Below, piece after piece: positions 1 to 8,543 of a stretch of DNA of 64,000 nt (the stretch's first letter is position 1; every line of letters starts with the position of its first letter). The notes under the pieces are model-generated. The model saw only the letters and a program-made list of their open reading frames with translations. It searched no databases and was not told where the DNA came from. A program made the translations under genes and the position numbers. Source of the stretch: Mariniradius saccharolyticus AK6 (lineage in GTDB: Bacteria; Bacteroidota; Bacteroidia; Cytophagales; Cyclobacteriaceae); assembly GCF_000330725.2 (NCBI RefSeq), contig NZ_AMZY02000019.1:124001-188000 (forward strand), read 5' to 3'.

Positions 1-407
1 TCGACATCCTTCAGGGTTTCCGCCGAGGGCTTTTTGTTATTGCCATAGAGGGAAACGATCGGCAAACCAGTTTGCTTGTCAATCTCGGAATTTACGACTT
101 CGCCCGCATCTGCTTGCCCACGAAATCCATGCTCAGGAACAAAAACCTTGGCGATCGTGACGCCTTCTTTCATTAGGAAATCGACCAAATGCATATTGTC
201 CCGACTGGTCAACACGGCGGTTTGGTTCACGATAAGGCCTACGCGTTTTCCTTTCAACAAGGGCAGGTAAAGCTCGGGTTGGTCGGCGGCGGTAAGGATG
301 GGAGCTGCCGGTTCTCCAGACTCAGGAATGCCGATAGTGTTGGATTGAAATGATGTAGAAGCCTGCCACAAAATTGCCGCTAGGATGAGTATTTTCAAGG
401 TGTTCAT
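1..407 (-). CDS. DUF1343 / NamZ-like exo-N-acetylmuramidase, N-terminal fragment
   Basis: This is the first 135 codons of a gene that runs off the left edge of the window. It starts with ATG at 405-407, and the N-terminus looks like a signal peptide (MNTLKILILAAILWQAS), so the protein should be exported. The block GLIVNQTAVL, followed by PEHGFRG, ADAGE and LYGNNKKPS, matches the conserved N-terminal part of the DUF1343 family. Characterised members of that family (NamZ) remove terminal MurNAc from peptidoglycan fragments. The catalytic part lies outside the window, so activity cannot be judged. It is divergent from the permease at 448, with about 40 bases between them. Confidence 0.85.
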   Translation of the reverse strand, partial: MNTLKILILAAILWQASTSFQSNTIGIPESGEPAAPILTAADQPELYLPLLKGKRVGLIVNQTAVLTSRDNMHLVDFLMKEGVTIAKVFVPEHGFRGQADAGEVVNSEIDKQTGLPIVSLYGNNKKPSAETLKDV

Positions 408-447
408 GATTACTTTGCAGATCGATTGACCTAAATAAAAGAATTCG

Positions 448-1665
448 TTGAATCTTTCCTATTTCATTGCCAAGAGAATCAGCTTTAAGGGGACAGGTGG
501 CTTTACCGGCACCATCCATCGGATTGCGGTTGCTTCGGTGGCGATTGGGATCATCGTTTCGCTGATTTCCTTCATGATTTTGGGTGGATTCCAGCAAGAG
601 ATATCGAAGAAGGTTTTTTCATTTACCGGGCATTTTCAGGCACAAAAGTTTGTCGCTGGCAACGCCTTTGAGGAAAGTCCAATCTCTGTGAACGGTGACT
701 TTTTCAAGAACTTCCCCAACAATCCTTTGGTCAAACATGTACAGGTCTATGCCCACAAACCCGGTTTGCTCAAAGGCGACGAGGAGGTCGAGGGGGTACT
801 GATGAAAGGTGTGGGAAGGGATTTTGACACGCTGGGATTCAAAAATTCGATTGTTGAGGGCCGCTTCCCACAGTTTTCGGACACCGCCGCAAGCAATGAG
901 GTGATCATCAGCCGAAAGATTGCTGACAAGTTGATCCTTTCGGTAGGGGACCGTATCACGATGTATTTTGTGCAGGAGCCGCCCCGCTATCGGAGGTTGG
1001 AGATTGTGGGCATTTATGAGACTTTCCTCGAAAACTTTGACGACAAGATCATCCTCGGCGATATTCAAATGATCCGAAATCTCAATGGCTGGAAGGAAGA
1101 TCAGGTGGGTGGTTTCGAGATTTTTGTCCATGAACCTGGCAGATTGGACGCGATGGAAGAGGAATTGTATGACGCTTTGGATTATGACCTCAAGCTGATC
1201 AAGGTGACGGATAAGTACCTCGAGATATTTGACTGGCTCAAGTTGCTGAACAATAACGTTTATATTTTTCTGGGCTTGATTCTCTTCGTGGCGGCCTTCA
1301 ACATGGTGTCGATCTTGTTTATCCTGATCATGGAGCGTACGCAGATGATTGGGATTTTGAAGGCCCTTGGATCGAGAAACAAGCAGATTAGGCAAATCTT
1401 TGTTTGGAACGGCGTTCGTATCATCGCCAAAGGATTGCTAATCGGAAATGCGATTGGAATTGCTTTCGGATTTATTCAGGATCGATGGAAGGTGATTCAG
1501 TTGGATCCGATGAGTTATTACATGGCCTTTGTGCCGATTGATTGGAATTGGCCGGTGTTTTTGCTGTTGAATCTGGCGGTGCTGCTCGTGACTTCGCTGG
1601 TGCTATTCATTCCTGCCATGTTGATTTCCAATATCCAGCCGATCAAATCGATTCGGTTTGACTGA
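448..1665 (+). CDS. LolC/LolE-type ABC transporter permease (FtsX/MacB fold)
   Basis: This 405-residue inner-membrane protein has the FtsX/MacB layout. One membrane segment lies near residues 25-50 (VASVAIGIIVSLISFMI). A large periplasmic domain follows, then three C-terminal segments beginning near residue 272 (YIFLGLILFVAAFNMVSIL), with a typical ERTQMIGILKALG coupling stretch after the second segment. Length and N-terminal motif (IAKRI) match lipoprotein-release permeases that move outer-membrane lipoproteins to LolA. The start is TTG, and no better ATG precedes the conserved N-terminus. No LolD ATPase is adjacent, so the partner must be encoded elsewhere. Its 3' end overlaps the convergent mannosyltransferase gene by 23 bases. 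Confidence 0.85.
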   Translation: MNLSYFIAKRISFKGTGGFTGTIHRIAVASVAIGIIVSLISFMILGGFQQEISKKVFSFTGHFQAQKFVAGNAFEESPISVNGDFFKNFPNNPLVKHVQVYAHKPGLLKGDEEVEGVLMKGVGRDFDTLGFKNSIVEGRFPQFSDTAASNEVIISRKIADKLILSVGDRITMYFVQEPPRYRRLEIVGIYETFLENFDDKIILGDIQMIRNLNGWKEDQVGGFEIFVHEPGRLDAMEEELYDALDYDLKLIKVTDKYLEIFDWLKLLNNNVYIFLGLILFVAAFNMVSILFILIMERTQMIGILKALGSRNKQIRQIFVWNGVRIIAKGLLIGNAIGIAFGFIQDRWKVIQLDPMSYYMAFVPIDWNWPVFLLLNLAVLLVTSLVLFIPAMLISNIQPIKSIRFD

Positions 1666-2395
1666 GGGGGTATTTGCGAAACCAACTCCTGATTTTCATG
1701 TAAATCACACCAAAAACTGCCTCCCGAAAAATCCGCGTATTCATTTTGGATGTTCCTTTGGTACGGTCTGTAAAAATGATCGGAACCTCCTTGATTTTGA
1801 ATCCAAGCTTCCAAGTCGTGAATTTCATCTCGATCTGGAACGCATAGCCGATGAAGCGGATTTTATCCAATTCCATCGTGGACAATACATGTGCCCGGTA
1901 GCATTTGAAACCCGCAGTCGCGTCCTTGATAGGCATTCCCGTGATAAACTGGACGTATTTGCTGGCGAAAAAGGACATCAAGACCCTACCCATCGGCCAG
2001 TTGACCACATTTACGCCGGTGATATAGCGTGAACCGATCGCAAGGTCAAAGCCCTCTTTGGCGCACGCTTCATGCAAGCGGATCAGGTCATTTGGATTGT
2101 GGGAAAAATCCGCATCCATTTCAAAAACGTATTGGTAACCGTTTTGAAGGGCATAATGGAAGCCTGTGATATAGGCAGTTCCCAAACCCAATTTTCCTGT
2201 TCGCTGGATCAAATGAATCCGCTCTGGAAACTCTGCCATGAGCTTTTTGACTTCGGCTGCGGTACCGTCGGGAGAGTTGTCATCGATGACCAAAAGTTCA
2301 AAATCCCCTGCCAATGCCATCACCGCCTGGGAAATATCCCGGATGTTTTCGATCTCATTGTAGGTTGGAATAATGACTAATTTCTCTTTCTTCAT
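1643..2395 (-). CDS. Polyprenol monophosphomannose synthase-like glycosyltransferase (GT2)
   Basis: This 250-residue soluble GT2 enzyme is of the dolichol/polyprenol-phosphate mannose synthase type. It would transfer a sugar from a nucleotide donor to a polyprenyl phosphate at the inner face of the membrane. Visible motifs are IPTYNE near the N-terminus, DDNSPDGT near residue 40, the metal-binding DADFSH near residue 95 and GSRY near residue 122. There is no C-terminal membrane domain, as in the short DPM1-like class. The gene is single, with ATG at 2393-2395, and is convergent with the Lol-type permease. The donor sugar is not proven by sequence. Confidence 0.85.
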   Translation of the reverse strand: MKKEKLVIIPTYNEIENIRDISQAVMALAGDFELLVIDDNSPDGTAAEVKKLMAEFPERIHLIQRTGKLGLGTAYITGFHYALQNGYQYVFEMDADFSHNPNDLIRLHEACAKEGFDLAIGSRYITGVNVVNWPMGRVLMSFFASKYVQFITGMPIKDATAGFKCYRAHVLSTMELDKIRFIGYAFQIEMKFTTWKLGFKIKEVPIIFTDRTKGTSKMNTRIFREAVFGVIYMKIRSWFRKYPLSQTESI

Positions 2396-2486
2396 GGCTA
2401 TGGGAGCCCAAAAATAGGATTAATCGCCCGTATTTTCCGAACCTGCAAAATAAAATGCTAACATTGCGGCCGAAAAGCCCCTGTCA

Positions 2487-3374
2487 ATGTTGAAAGTTGC
2501 TGTCATTACCTACCATGCTCCTGAGGCCAATCATGGCGAAAATGTTGTGGACGAAGACAAACTCGTCGAAAGCGTCCTGCGCGAGTTGGGCGTAGAATTC
2601 AACTTCGAAGTTTGGTCCGACCAAAACGTCGATTGGAGCCAATACAGCCACCTTTTGATGAAGTCTCCCTGGGATTATTTCGATCGATATCCGGAGTTTT
2701 TGTCTTGGTGCAAGAGAATTCAAAGTCTTAGGATACCGGTTTTGAACGATATAGAGACGGTAATCTGGAACTCGGACAAAAGGTATCTGGCTGATGTTGA
2801 GGCAAAGGGTTTTCCCATTGTGCCCACCCATTTTCTTGCAATAGGTGAAGAAGTTGATTTGGAACCTGTCTTTGATCGTTTCCAAACCGATACGTTGGTC
2901 CTAAAACCCAGAGTCAGCGGGGGCGCGAAAAATACTTTGAAATTGGGCAAGGCAACGTGGGGACAGGAATCGGAAGAGATAAAGCGACTTGTTTGGGAGG
3001 AAGCGATGATGTTGCAGCCCTTCGTGCCGCAGATTGCCGAAGTGGGGGAGTATTCCTATATTTTTTTCAATGGCAAATTTTCCCACGCCGTACTCAAAAG
3101 CCCCCAGAAAGGCGAATTCCGGGTGCAGCATTTCTTCGGCGGGGAAATCCACCCTTGGCTGCCGGTCGGTTCTGAACTTTCCTATATCCAAAAGATCGCG
3201 GATGAATTTGCTGCGGACAAACTCTATGCACGGATTGACGGAGCGTGGGTTGGGGATACGTTTTGGATTATGGAACTTGAACTGATCGAGCCGTACCTGT
3301 TTTTGTTTACAAATCCCAATGCTCTAGGTAATTACAGAAACGCGATTGCGAAGAAACTGAATATGGGTTCCTAA
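2487..3374 (+). CDS. ATP-grasp domain protein (RimK / DcsG-like)
   Basis: This 295-residue cytoplasmic protein resembles ATP-grasp ligases of the glutathione-synthetase/RimK group, including those called cycloserine-biosynthesis DcsG-like. The N-terminal part carries the MKSPWDYFDRYPEFLSW block seen in this family. It is followed by LNDIETVIWNSDKRYL, a lysine-containing ATP-binding strand (LVLKPRVSGGAKNT) and a C-terminal metal/ATP site (RIDGAW then ELELIEPYLF). Such enzymes join a carboxylate to an amine or thiol using ATP. Neither substrate nor pathway can be read from the sequence or from the neighbours, and no antibiotic cluster is present. Confidence 0.75.
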   Translation: MLKVAVITYHAPEANHGENVVDEDKLVESVLRELGVEFNFEVWSDQNVDWSQYSHLLMKSPWDYFDRYPEFLSWCKRIQSLRIPVLNDIETVIWNSDKRYLADVEAKGFPIVPTHFLAIGEEVDLEPVFDRFQTDTLVLKPRVSGGAKNTLKLGKATWGQESEEIKRLVWEEAMMLQPFVPQIAEVGEYSYIFFNGKFSHAVLKSPQKGEFRVQHFFGGEIHPWLPVGSELSYIQKIADEFAADKLYARIDGAWVGDTFWIMELELIEPYLFLFTNPNALGNYRNAIAKKLNMGS

Positions 3375-3408
3375 CTCCCAACCTTTCAATTTTCCAATTT
3401 TTAAATTC

Positions 3409-4179
3409 CTAAATATACCCCGCCACCTTATACATCGCAATGCCAATCCATTCCTTGAAAAGCTTGTGCCACATCAGCATCGCTTGGGGATCAGGAAATA
3501 AAAGCACGGGGATATTGAAGCGCAGGTCTTCTGCATAGTAGTCCACGGGGAAAATACTGGTCTGAAGGCCCACCTTGTCGAAGCAGGCTTTCGCCCGTGG
3601 CATATGCGAAGCTGAAGTAATCAAAAGATGTTTTTGTTGACTTGGATATCCCGAGGAATCGAGCAATTGCTTGCTGAAAAGCGCATTTTCACGGGTATTT
3701 TTTGCCAAAGGCTCAAGCAGGATTGAATCTTCAGGGACTTCCGCCAGAAGCAGGACATTCTTGAGCAGTTGGGCTTCGGGGGTATCTTGGCTTGGGTCGA
3801 GTCCCAGACCGCCTGTGATGAGGATTTTGTCGATTTTCCCCAAGCGATAGAGTTGGAGTGTATGCGTGACGCGGTCTGCACCCCTTGCGAAGAAAGTGCG
3901 TTTACCGGAAGACTTGTTGATATTGGTAACGCCAGTCAGGATGATGCCGACTTCGTGATGTTCAAGATCATTGAAATCCACCACTTCAGGTTCCCACCAG
4001 CGCATCACGGAATTTGCCAAAAATTGATTGGAAAAAAGATACAGCAACAGGATACCGAGGAGGATGCTTTTCCGCCCAAGTGGTTTTTTTCGCTTCCAAT
4101 AGCCGAAGGCCAAGAACAACAAAACCAAAGTCAATGGCATCGCGAGGAAACTGAGGAACTGCGAAAGGTAGAAAAACAT
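3409..4179 (-). CDS. YdcF/SanA-like DUF218 membrane protein
   Basis: This protein of about 256 residues has two hydrophobic segments near its N-terminus (about residues 5-26 and 38-55), followed by a DUF218 domain. The domain is recognised by GIILTGV, ITGGLG, LEPLAKNTRENA and ITSASHMPRA, which are close to family motifs of ElyC/SanA/YdcF proteins. Family members act in envelope homeostasis, and ElyC affects lipid carrier use in peptidoglycan and ECA synthesis. The biochemical activity is unresolved. I chose ATG at 4177-4179 rather than the TTG nine bases upstream. Confidence 0.8.
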   Translation of the reverse strand: MFFYLSQFLSFLAMPLTLVLLFLAFGYWKRKKPLGRKSILLGILLLYLFSNQFLANSVMRWWEPEVVDFNDLEHHEVGIILTGVTNINKSSGKRTFFARGADRVTHTLQLYRLGKIDKILITGGLGLDPSQDTPEAQLLKNVLLLAEVPEDSILLEPLAKNTRENALFSKQLLDSSGYPSQQKHLLITSASHMPRAKACFDKVGLQTSIFPVDYYAEDLRFNIPVLLFPDPQAMLMWHKLFKEWIGIAMYKVAGYI

Positions 4180-4270
4180 GGACAACAAAGATCTTTGCGC
4201 AAAAGTATGCCCGAAATGTCGAAAAACTCAAAACAAGGGTCCTAATTCAAGAAGAACGTCGGTTTGGCAC

Positions 4271-4528
4271 TTAGAAATAGTAGAAGACGATCGCCAAAAC
4301 AATCACTGCTGCAATGAAAACCCTTGTCCAAAAACTGAGCCGCTGGATATATTCCTTGCGCGCAAACCTGTGCGCCATCAACTCATCGTAGTTTGTGGAG
4401 TTGCGCAGTTCGGCTTCCGGTCCCGCAGGGAGAAAGGGATTATCCTTAAGCCGATTTCTTTTTTTCAGAAGATCAAGGTTGTTTTTGATCATCTGGTTCA
4501 TGGCCGACATCGCTCCGAATCCGATCAT
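4271..4528 (-). CDS. Small single-pass membrane protein, second of a tandem paralogous pair
   Basis: This 85-residue protein has a basic, Asn/Pro-containing cytoplasmic part (NLDLLKKRNRLKDNPFLP) and one C-terminal hydrophobic segment (VFIAAVIVLAIVFYYF). It resembles the preceding gene product: both begin with a short hydrophobic or small-residue stretch, then IKNNLDLLKKR versus IRNNLSLKSPR, then KDNPFLP versus KQNPYLG, and end in a membrane helix. Its ATG overlaps the TGA of the upstream gene (ATGA at 4525-4528), which points to translational coupling. I do not recognise a family with a known function. Confidence 0.65.
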   Translation of the reverse strand: MIGFGAMSAMNQMIKNNLDLLKKRNRLKDNPFLPAGPEAELRNSTNYDELMAHRFARKEYIQRLSFWTRVFIAAVIVLAIVFYYF

Positions 4529-4785
4529 AGCAGTACCGATAAAGCCAGCAAACAGACAAAAAGAAACAATCCGAGACCAAGAAAGACAAAAAGTCGGAAG
4601 ATTTTTGTTCGATCCTTTTGGGCAATACGATGCAGGATTCCCTCGTTCAGTTGGATTTTCTGGGCGTCTTTATTCCTTTTTGGACCCAAATAAGGATTCT
4701 GCTTCATCTTCCTTCGGGGGCTTTTCAAGGAAAGGTTGTTCCGAATGGATTGAATCATGTTGAAAGCCGATGTTCCTCCTGCCAT
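4525..4785 (-). CDS. Small single-pass membrane protein, first of a tandem paralogous pair
   Basis: This 86-residue protein has a basic N-terminal half (SIRNNLSLKSPRRKMKQNPYLG) and a C-terminal membrane segment (RLFVFLGLGLFLFVCLLALSVLL). It shares length, layout and the (I)RNNL-x-L...K-x-NP motif with the downstream gene, whose start codon overlaps its stop. The pair probably arose by duplication and is co-translated. Function is unknown. An N-terminal basic tail plus a single C-terminal helix would fit a small membrane-anchored adaptor, but that is only a guess. Confidence 0.65.
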   Translation of the reverse strand: MAGGTSAFNMIQSIRNNLSLKSPRRKMKQNPYLGPKRNKDAQKIQLNEGILHRIAQKDRTKIFRLFVFLGLGLFLFVCLLALSVLL

Positions 4786-5010
4786 GAAAGCAAAATAAGA
4801 AATGTATAGTGAAAAGCAAAATAGTTTCTTTTTGTTGAGAACCTTTTTGCGTCAATGCTGGGATTATTTTTGTCAGTCAACCGCATCCATTGGGTACAGA
4901 TTGGAAATACTTTCAAAATCCCGATGTTTGGATTTGGAATCCTTTTCTTGGGGATGATGAGCACATAGATTTCTTTGACTGCCAACCTTTCGATTTTCAA
5001 TTTCCCGACC

Positions 5011-6198
5011 ATGCTTGAGGTTTTTCTCACATTCATGATTTTGACGGGGCTGTACTTCTGGAACAGGAAGTTCGGCAACAGCCGTGGATTCCTGCCTTGG
5101 GAAAAGACCTTACTGCAGGTCTTATATGGCTATCACATGCTGTTTGCTGGAGTTTTCACATGGTATTTGCTGGAACATGGTGGCGATGCTGTTCGGTACT
5201 GGTCCTTGGAGGCAGATGTTTCCCAAAACCCAGTGAATTGGACGGATTATTGGGGACACGGGACATTTTTTCTCCAATGGCTCCATTATTGGCCTTCCAA
5301 GGTTCTTGGGCTTGAATTTTGGTTTGGGAATGTACTGTATGCCGGGATTTCATGGCTTGGATTTCGGGAGATTTTTTCCCTAATGCGGCCCTTCATAGCG
5401 AATTCGGGCAATCGCGTCCTGGTAGCATCTGGATGGTTGATTCTCTTTTTGCCTAATGCTCACTTCTGGTCTTCCGGAGTCGGCAAGGAGGCATGGTTGC
5501 TGCTTGGTCTGGCTTTGGTTTTGAAAGGGTTTTCCTCTTTGCGGGTAAACTGGTTCATTGCCGTTTTTGGTTTGCTGTTGGCATTTTGGGTGAGACCGGC
5601 GTTCGGGATCGTTTTGGGCTCGGTATCGTTCGTATTTGTCTTGGCGGATCGGAATTTGGGACTAAAAACAAAAGCCTTGGTTGGGCTCATTGGATTATTG
5701 GCTGGAAGTCTGGGTATTCGGAAACTCTCAGTCATGATGCATTTGGAGGACATATCTCTGGCGTCTATTCAGCAGTTTAGCGCATCGCAGCTTGATTTTT
5801 TGGCAGGATTCCGAGCCAGTTCCGAGATTCCTATGGCGGAATACAATTGGTTGCAGCGGTTTTGGGCGCTGTTATTTAGGCCAAATATCTGGGAGGCATC
5901 GGATTTTTGGAGTTTTGCTGCGGCGCTAGAGAATATGGTTGGACTGGCATTGACGATTTCAGGTCTTTTCGCAGTTTTTTCTATTCCAAAATCCAAGCTG
6001 TTTGCTTCTTTACCCAAATTTCTGATTCTTGCCCTTTTCGTTTGCCTGGGTATGTGCGTGGTATATGGACTGACCCTCAACAACCTCGGCATCATCATGC
6101 GTATGAAAAGCACCTACATGATATTTTGGTATTTTTCATTTTGGATGTTAGTCGTATTGCGAATAAAAAGTATAATTGCAGGAAAGGATAAGGATTGA
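5011..6198 (+). CDS. Polytopic membrane protein, possibly linked to exopolysaccharide
   Basis: This protein of about 395 residues is almost entirely membrane segments, with stretches such as ALVGLIGLLAGSLGI, LILALFVCLGMCVVYGL and a terminal YMIFWYFSFWMLVVL. A conserved-looking loop near residues 50-80 carries GGDAVRYW and HGTFFLQWLHYWPSK, a layout reminiscent of EpsG/Wzy-type polymerases. No family can be assigned with confidence. ATG at 5011 is preferred over the TTG at 4975. It lies just upstream of a polysaccharide deacetylase and about 1.5 kb before a Wza-Wzc pair, which suggests a role in an exported glycan. That role is inferred from neighbourhood only. Confidence 0.6.
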   Translation: MLEVFLTFMILTGLYFWNRKFGNSRGFLPWEKTLLQVLYGYHMLFAGVFTWYLLEHGGDAVRYWSLEADVSQNPVNWTDYWGHGTFFLQWLHYWPSKVLGLEFWFGNVLYAGISWLGFREIFSLMRPFIANSGNRVLVASGWLILFLPNAHFWSSGVGKEAWLLLGLALVLKGFSSLRVNWFIAVFGLLLAFWVRPAFGIVLGSVSFVFVLADRNLGLKTKALVGLIGLLAGSLGIRKLSVMMHLEDISLASIQQFSASQLDFLAGFRASSEIPMAEYNWLQRFWALLFRPNIWEASDFWSFAAALENMVGLALTISGLFAVFSIPKSKLFASLPKFLILALFVCLGMCVVYGLTLNNLGIIMRMKSTYMIFWYFSFWMLVVLRIKSIIAGKDKD

Positions 6199-6225
6199 CT
6201 TTTTTCGCCAAATAATGATAATCGA

Positions 6226-7200
6226 TTGAATACCGGGATTTTGACCATTTCTTTGGATTTTGAGCTGCATTGGGGACGTTTTGACAAATATCCCCTGAGT
6301 GGCTATGAAGCATACTATGCCCAAACCCGAGAAGTTATCCCGAGGCTTTTGGACTTGTTTGAGGAAAACAAAATTCGTGTGACCTGGGCGACCGTGGGCA
6401 GTCTGATGGCAGAAAGCCTCGAAGAATGGAACCACTTCAGTCCGGCCGTTTTTCCAAGCTACCAACTTGATAAGTTTTCGGCCTATTCTTGGGTGAAAAG
6501 CCAAAGAAACCTTCCGAGTGAGGCCCTCTTTGCCCCCAACTTGGTGAGACAAATACTGGACTGTCCCGGTCAGGAATTGGGAAGCCATACCTTTTCCCAT
6601 TATTATACTTGTGAGAAAGGCCAAAACCATGAGCAATTCCGAATGGACCTGAAGGCTGCGGTCAGGATTTCGCAGGAGAAGTTTGGTAAATCACTGAAAA
6701 GCCTGGTATTCCCGCGAAATCAATATGACGAGCAATCGGTTCAAATCGCCGGGGAGGAAGGTTTTGAGTTTGTCCGGTCCAATCCTTCTGATTGGTTTTG
6801 GCAGCATACCGAGGAGGAAACCTTGGTCAAGCGGATATTTCGCACAGGTGACACTTTGATTTCGCTTGGAAAACAGAGTTTTTATCCAAAAAGCTCGTTA
6901 AGCCCATCCCGACCCGTGCGGCTACCTGCGTCACGATTGTTGAGGCCATACAAGGGGGATTCCATTTTGCATCGGCGGAGAATCGCGCGCATCAAAGACG
7001 AGATGGAAGCGGCGGCAAAATCCGGGCAGATTTATCACTTGTGGTGGCATCCCCACAACTTCGGTTTTTTTGCCGAAGAAAATATGGAAGGCTTGAGGCA
7101 GATTTTGACTTGGCAGAAAGTGCTTGAAATGCAGTATGGCATGCGGTCGATGCACATGGAGGATACGGCATCGGAAGTATTGGCCAAAGTCGGTACATAA
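6226..7200 (+). CDS. Polysaccharide deacetylase family protein (CE4 / NodB-like)
   Basis: This 324-residue protein has the NodB-like fold. ILTISLDFELHWG holds the metal-binding aspartate near residue 12, GSHTFSH near residue 125 supplies the two zinc histidines, and FPRNQY is the third conserved strand. CE4 enzymes remove N- or O-acetyl groups from polysaccharides or oligosaccharide intermediates. There is no signal peptide, so a cytoplasmic substrate or an inner-membrane-associated role is likely. The start is TTG at 6226-6228. The gene follows the polytopic membrane protein by 27 bases on the same strand, so the two probably form one transcript that ends at the hairpin at 7309. Confidence 0.85.
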   Translation: MNTGILTISLDFELHWGRFDKYPLSGYEAYYAQTREVIPRLLDLFEENKIRVTWATVGSLMAESLEEWNHFSPAVFPSYQLDKFSAYSWVKSQRNLPSEALFAPNLVRQILDCPGQELGSHTFSHYYTCEKGQNHEQFRMDLKAAVRISQEKFGKSLKSLVFPRNQYDEQSVQIAGEEGFEFVRSNPSDWFWQHTEEETLVKRIFRTGDTLISLGKQSFYPKSSLSPSRPVRLPASRLLRPYKGDSILHRRRIARIKDEMEAAAKSGQIYHLWWHPHNFGFFAEENMEGLRQILTWQKVLEMQYGMRSMHMEDTASEVLAKVGT

Positions 7201-7308
7201 CAACTGTTAGACAGAGGCTATCATGAAATTATTTCAAGGCATATTGAAATAATTATATTTTAACAGAAAAAGGTAAATTAATCATCAGATTTTTATTGAA
7301 ATAAATGA

Positions 7309-7340
7309 AAAAATACCCCAAACAGGGTATTTTTTTTTAT
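7309..7340 (+). terminator. Rho-independent terminator after the deacetylase gene
   Basis: A perfect 10-bp stem, AAAAATACCC (7309-7318) paired with GGGTATTTTT (7325-7334), encloses the 6-base loop CAAACA. The T-run continues to about 7339. It lies about 110 bases after the deacetylase stop. The A-rich left arm means it could also work on the other strand. Confidence 0.8.
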
Positions 7341-7733
7341 TTGTGCTTCCTCTATTTTTGACATGGGTGATTAAGCGACTTTTCGCATTTACTTTTTATC
7401 GAGCAGATCATTAAGTAGGTAGGGATTCTAAAACTTAAATTTTTTAGCCCTACTTTTTTTATTCCCATTTCTGGACGAGTCCTGGGATCCGGTTGCCTTA
7501 AATTGAATTCCTCCAGTGAAATGTGACAATTCGTTTTAAAGGTGTTTTCACAATATGTCCACTCGGTAAACGTGGGTACCTCGTAAACTGTGATTTTGCG
7601 TTATGAAAGATTGCGGGAGATCGAGGTTTTAAAAATCAAGAAATGATACTGTTTTTTGTGAAAATTGTATATTGACTACCTTTAAGGCCTAAAATATCTA
7701 TATTTGACCAAACGATTCACCCGAGTTACCTTT
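7341..7733. other. AT-rich non-coding leader region before the Wza-like gene
   Basis: There is no plausible gene in this stretch of about 390 bases. It is AT-rich and holds several T-runs. Near its end TATATTTG (7699-7706) fits the Bacteroidota -7 box TAnnTTTG and lies 27 bases before the ATG at 7734. A TTG at 7672-7674 is the nearest -33 candidate, but the spacing of 24 bases is longer than usual, so the promoter call is weak. Confidence 0.4.
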
Positions 7734-8543
7734 ATGAAGCACGCTTTGATTTGGATGGTAGTGGTGTTTTTTTCGGTTTCGTGCATTAGCAATAAGCGAC
7801 TCACTTACCTCCAAAACCTTCCCGAAAACCAATACATCGATTTGGATGAATTTATCCCCTATGCACAAGTGGAGTACAAATACATCCTTCAGCCATTCGA
7901 CATTGTTGATATCGATTTTGCTTCTTCAAACGAGGAATTGACCAAGGCATTTGAATTTCAAGGTTCGCGGGCGATGCGTGGAGGTGGAATGATGGGAGGC
8001 GGTGGAGATATTTTCTATTTTACCGGATATTCGATCGACCAAGAGGGATACGTACTTCTTCCAAAATTGGGAAGGATCCATATTGCAGGTTTGACGGAGG
8101 AGGAAGCAAGATTAAGAGTGCAGGAAGCCATCAACGCTTATTTTAAAGAAGATGTTTTTGTGAAATTGCGCACAGGGGGAATCCGATTCACGGCTTTGGG
8201 CGAGTTCAACAGTAGTGGAACGAAGGTGATCATGAAAAACCGTGCAACAATCTTCGACGCCTTGGCACTTGCAGGTGAATCCAATATTTTGGCGAGGAAA
8301 AATAAGCTCTTCATCATCCGTCAATACGACGGAGGCACGAAGATCCACCAAATCAACCTCAACGACCGGCAGCTGTTGGCCTCTCCCTATTTCTTCATTC
8401 AACCGAATGATATTCTCTATCTAGAGCCTATGAAAATCCGTCAAATTGGGAACGCTGACAATTTTTCGGCGTCATTGGGTTTGATAGTTTCGATCACCAC
8501 TTCCATCCTGTTAATTGTTGCATTGGCCACTGGGAATTTATGA
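7734..8543 (+). CDS. Wza-like polysaccharide export lipoprotein
   Basis: This 269-residue lipoprotein has a signal peptide ending in VSCIS (lipobox cysteine near residue 19) and the polysaccharide export fold. The first half contains YKYILQPFDIVDIDF. YSIDQEGYVLLPKLGRIHIAGLT leads into SLBB-type strands, and the C-terminus ends in a hydrophobic helix (LGLIVSITTSILLIVALA), as in outer-membrane Wza-type channels. A Gly/Met-rich insert (RGGGMMGGGGD) near residue 85 is unusual. The chosen ATG gives a clean lipoprotein signal, whereas the upstream TTG would add ten polar residues. The stop overlaps the next start by ATGA, so it is co-translated with the Wzc-like kinase. Confidence 0.88.
   Translation: MKHALIWMVVVFFSVSCISNKRLTYLQNLPENQYIDLDEFIPYAQVEYKYILQPFDIVDIDFASSNEELTKAFEFQGSRAMRGGGMMGGGGDIFYFTGYSIDQEGYVLLPKLGRIHIAGLTEEEARLRVQEAINAYFKEDVFVKLRTGGIRFTALGEFNSSGTKVIMKNRATIFDALALAGESNILARKNKLFIIRQYDGGTKIHQINLNDRQLLASPYFFIQPNDILYLEPMKIRQIGNADNFSASLGLIVSITTSILLIVALATGNL

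Noticed and set aside
619-1395. Minus-strand open frame of 258 codons opposite the Lol-type permease
   Set aside because: The sense strand encodes a recognisable FtsX/MacB-fold protein; the antisense translation has no domain or signal.
4178-4693. Plus-strand open frame of 171 codons across the YdcF and small-protein genes
   Set aside because: It crosses three better-supported minus-strand genes, including a family hit, and its translation is low-complexity and Lys/Arg-rich.
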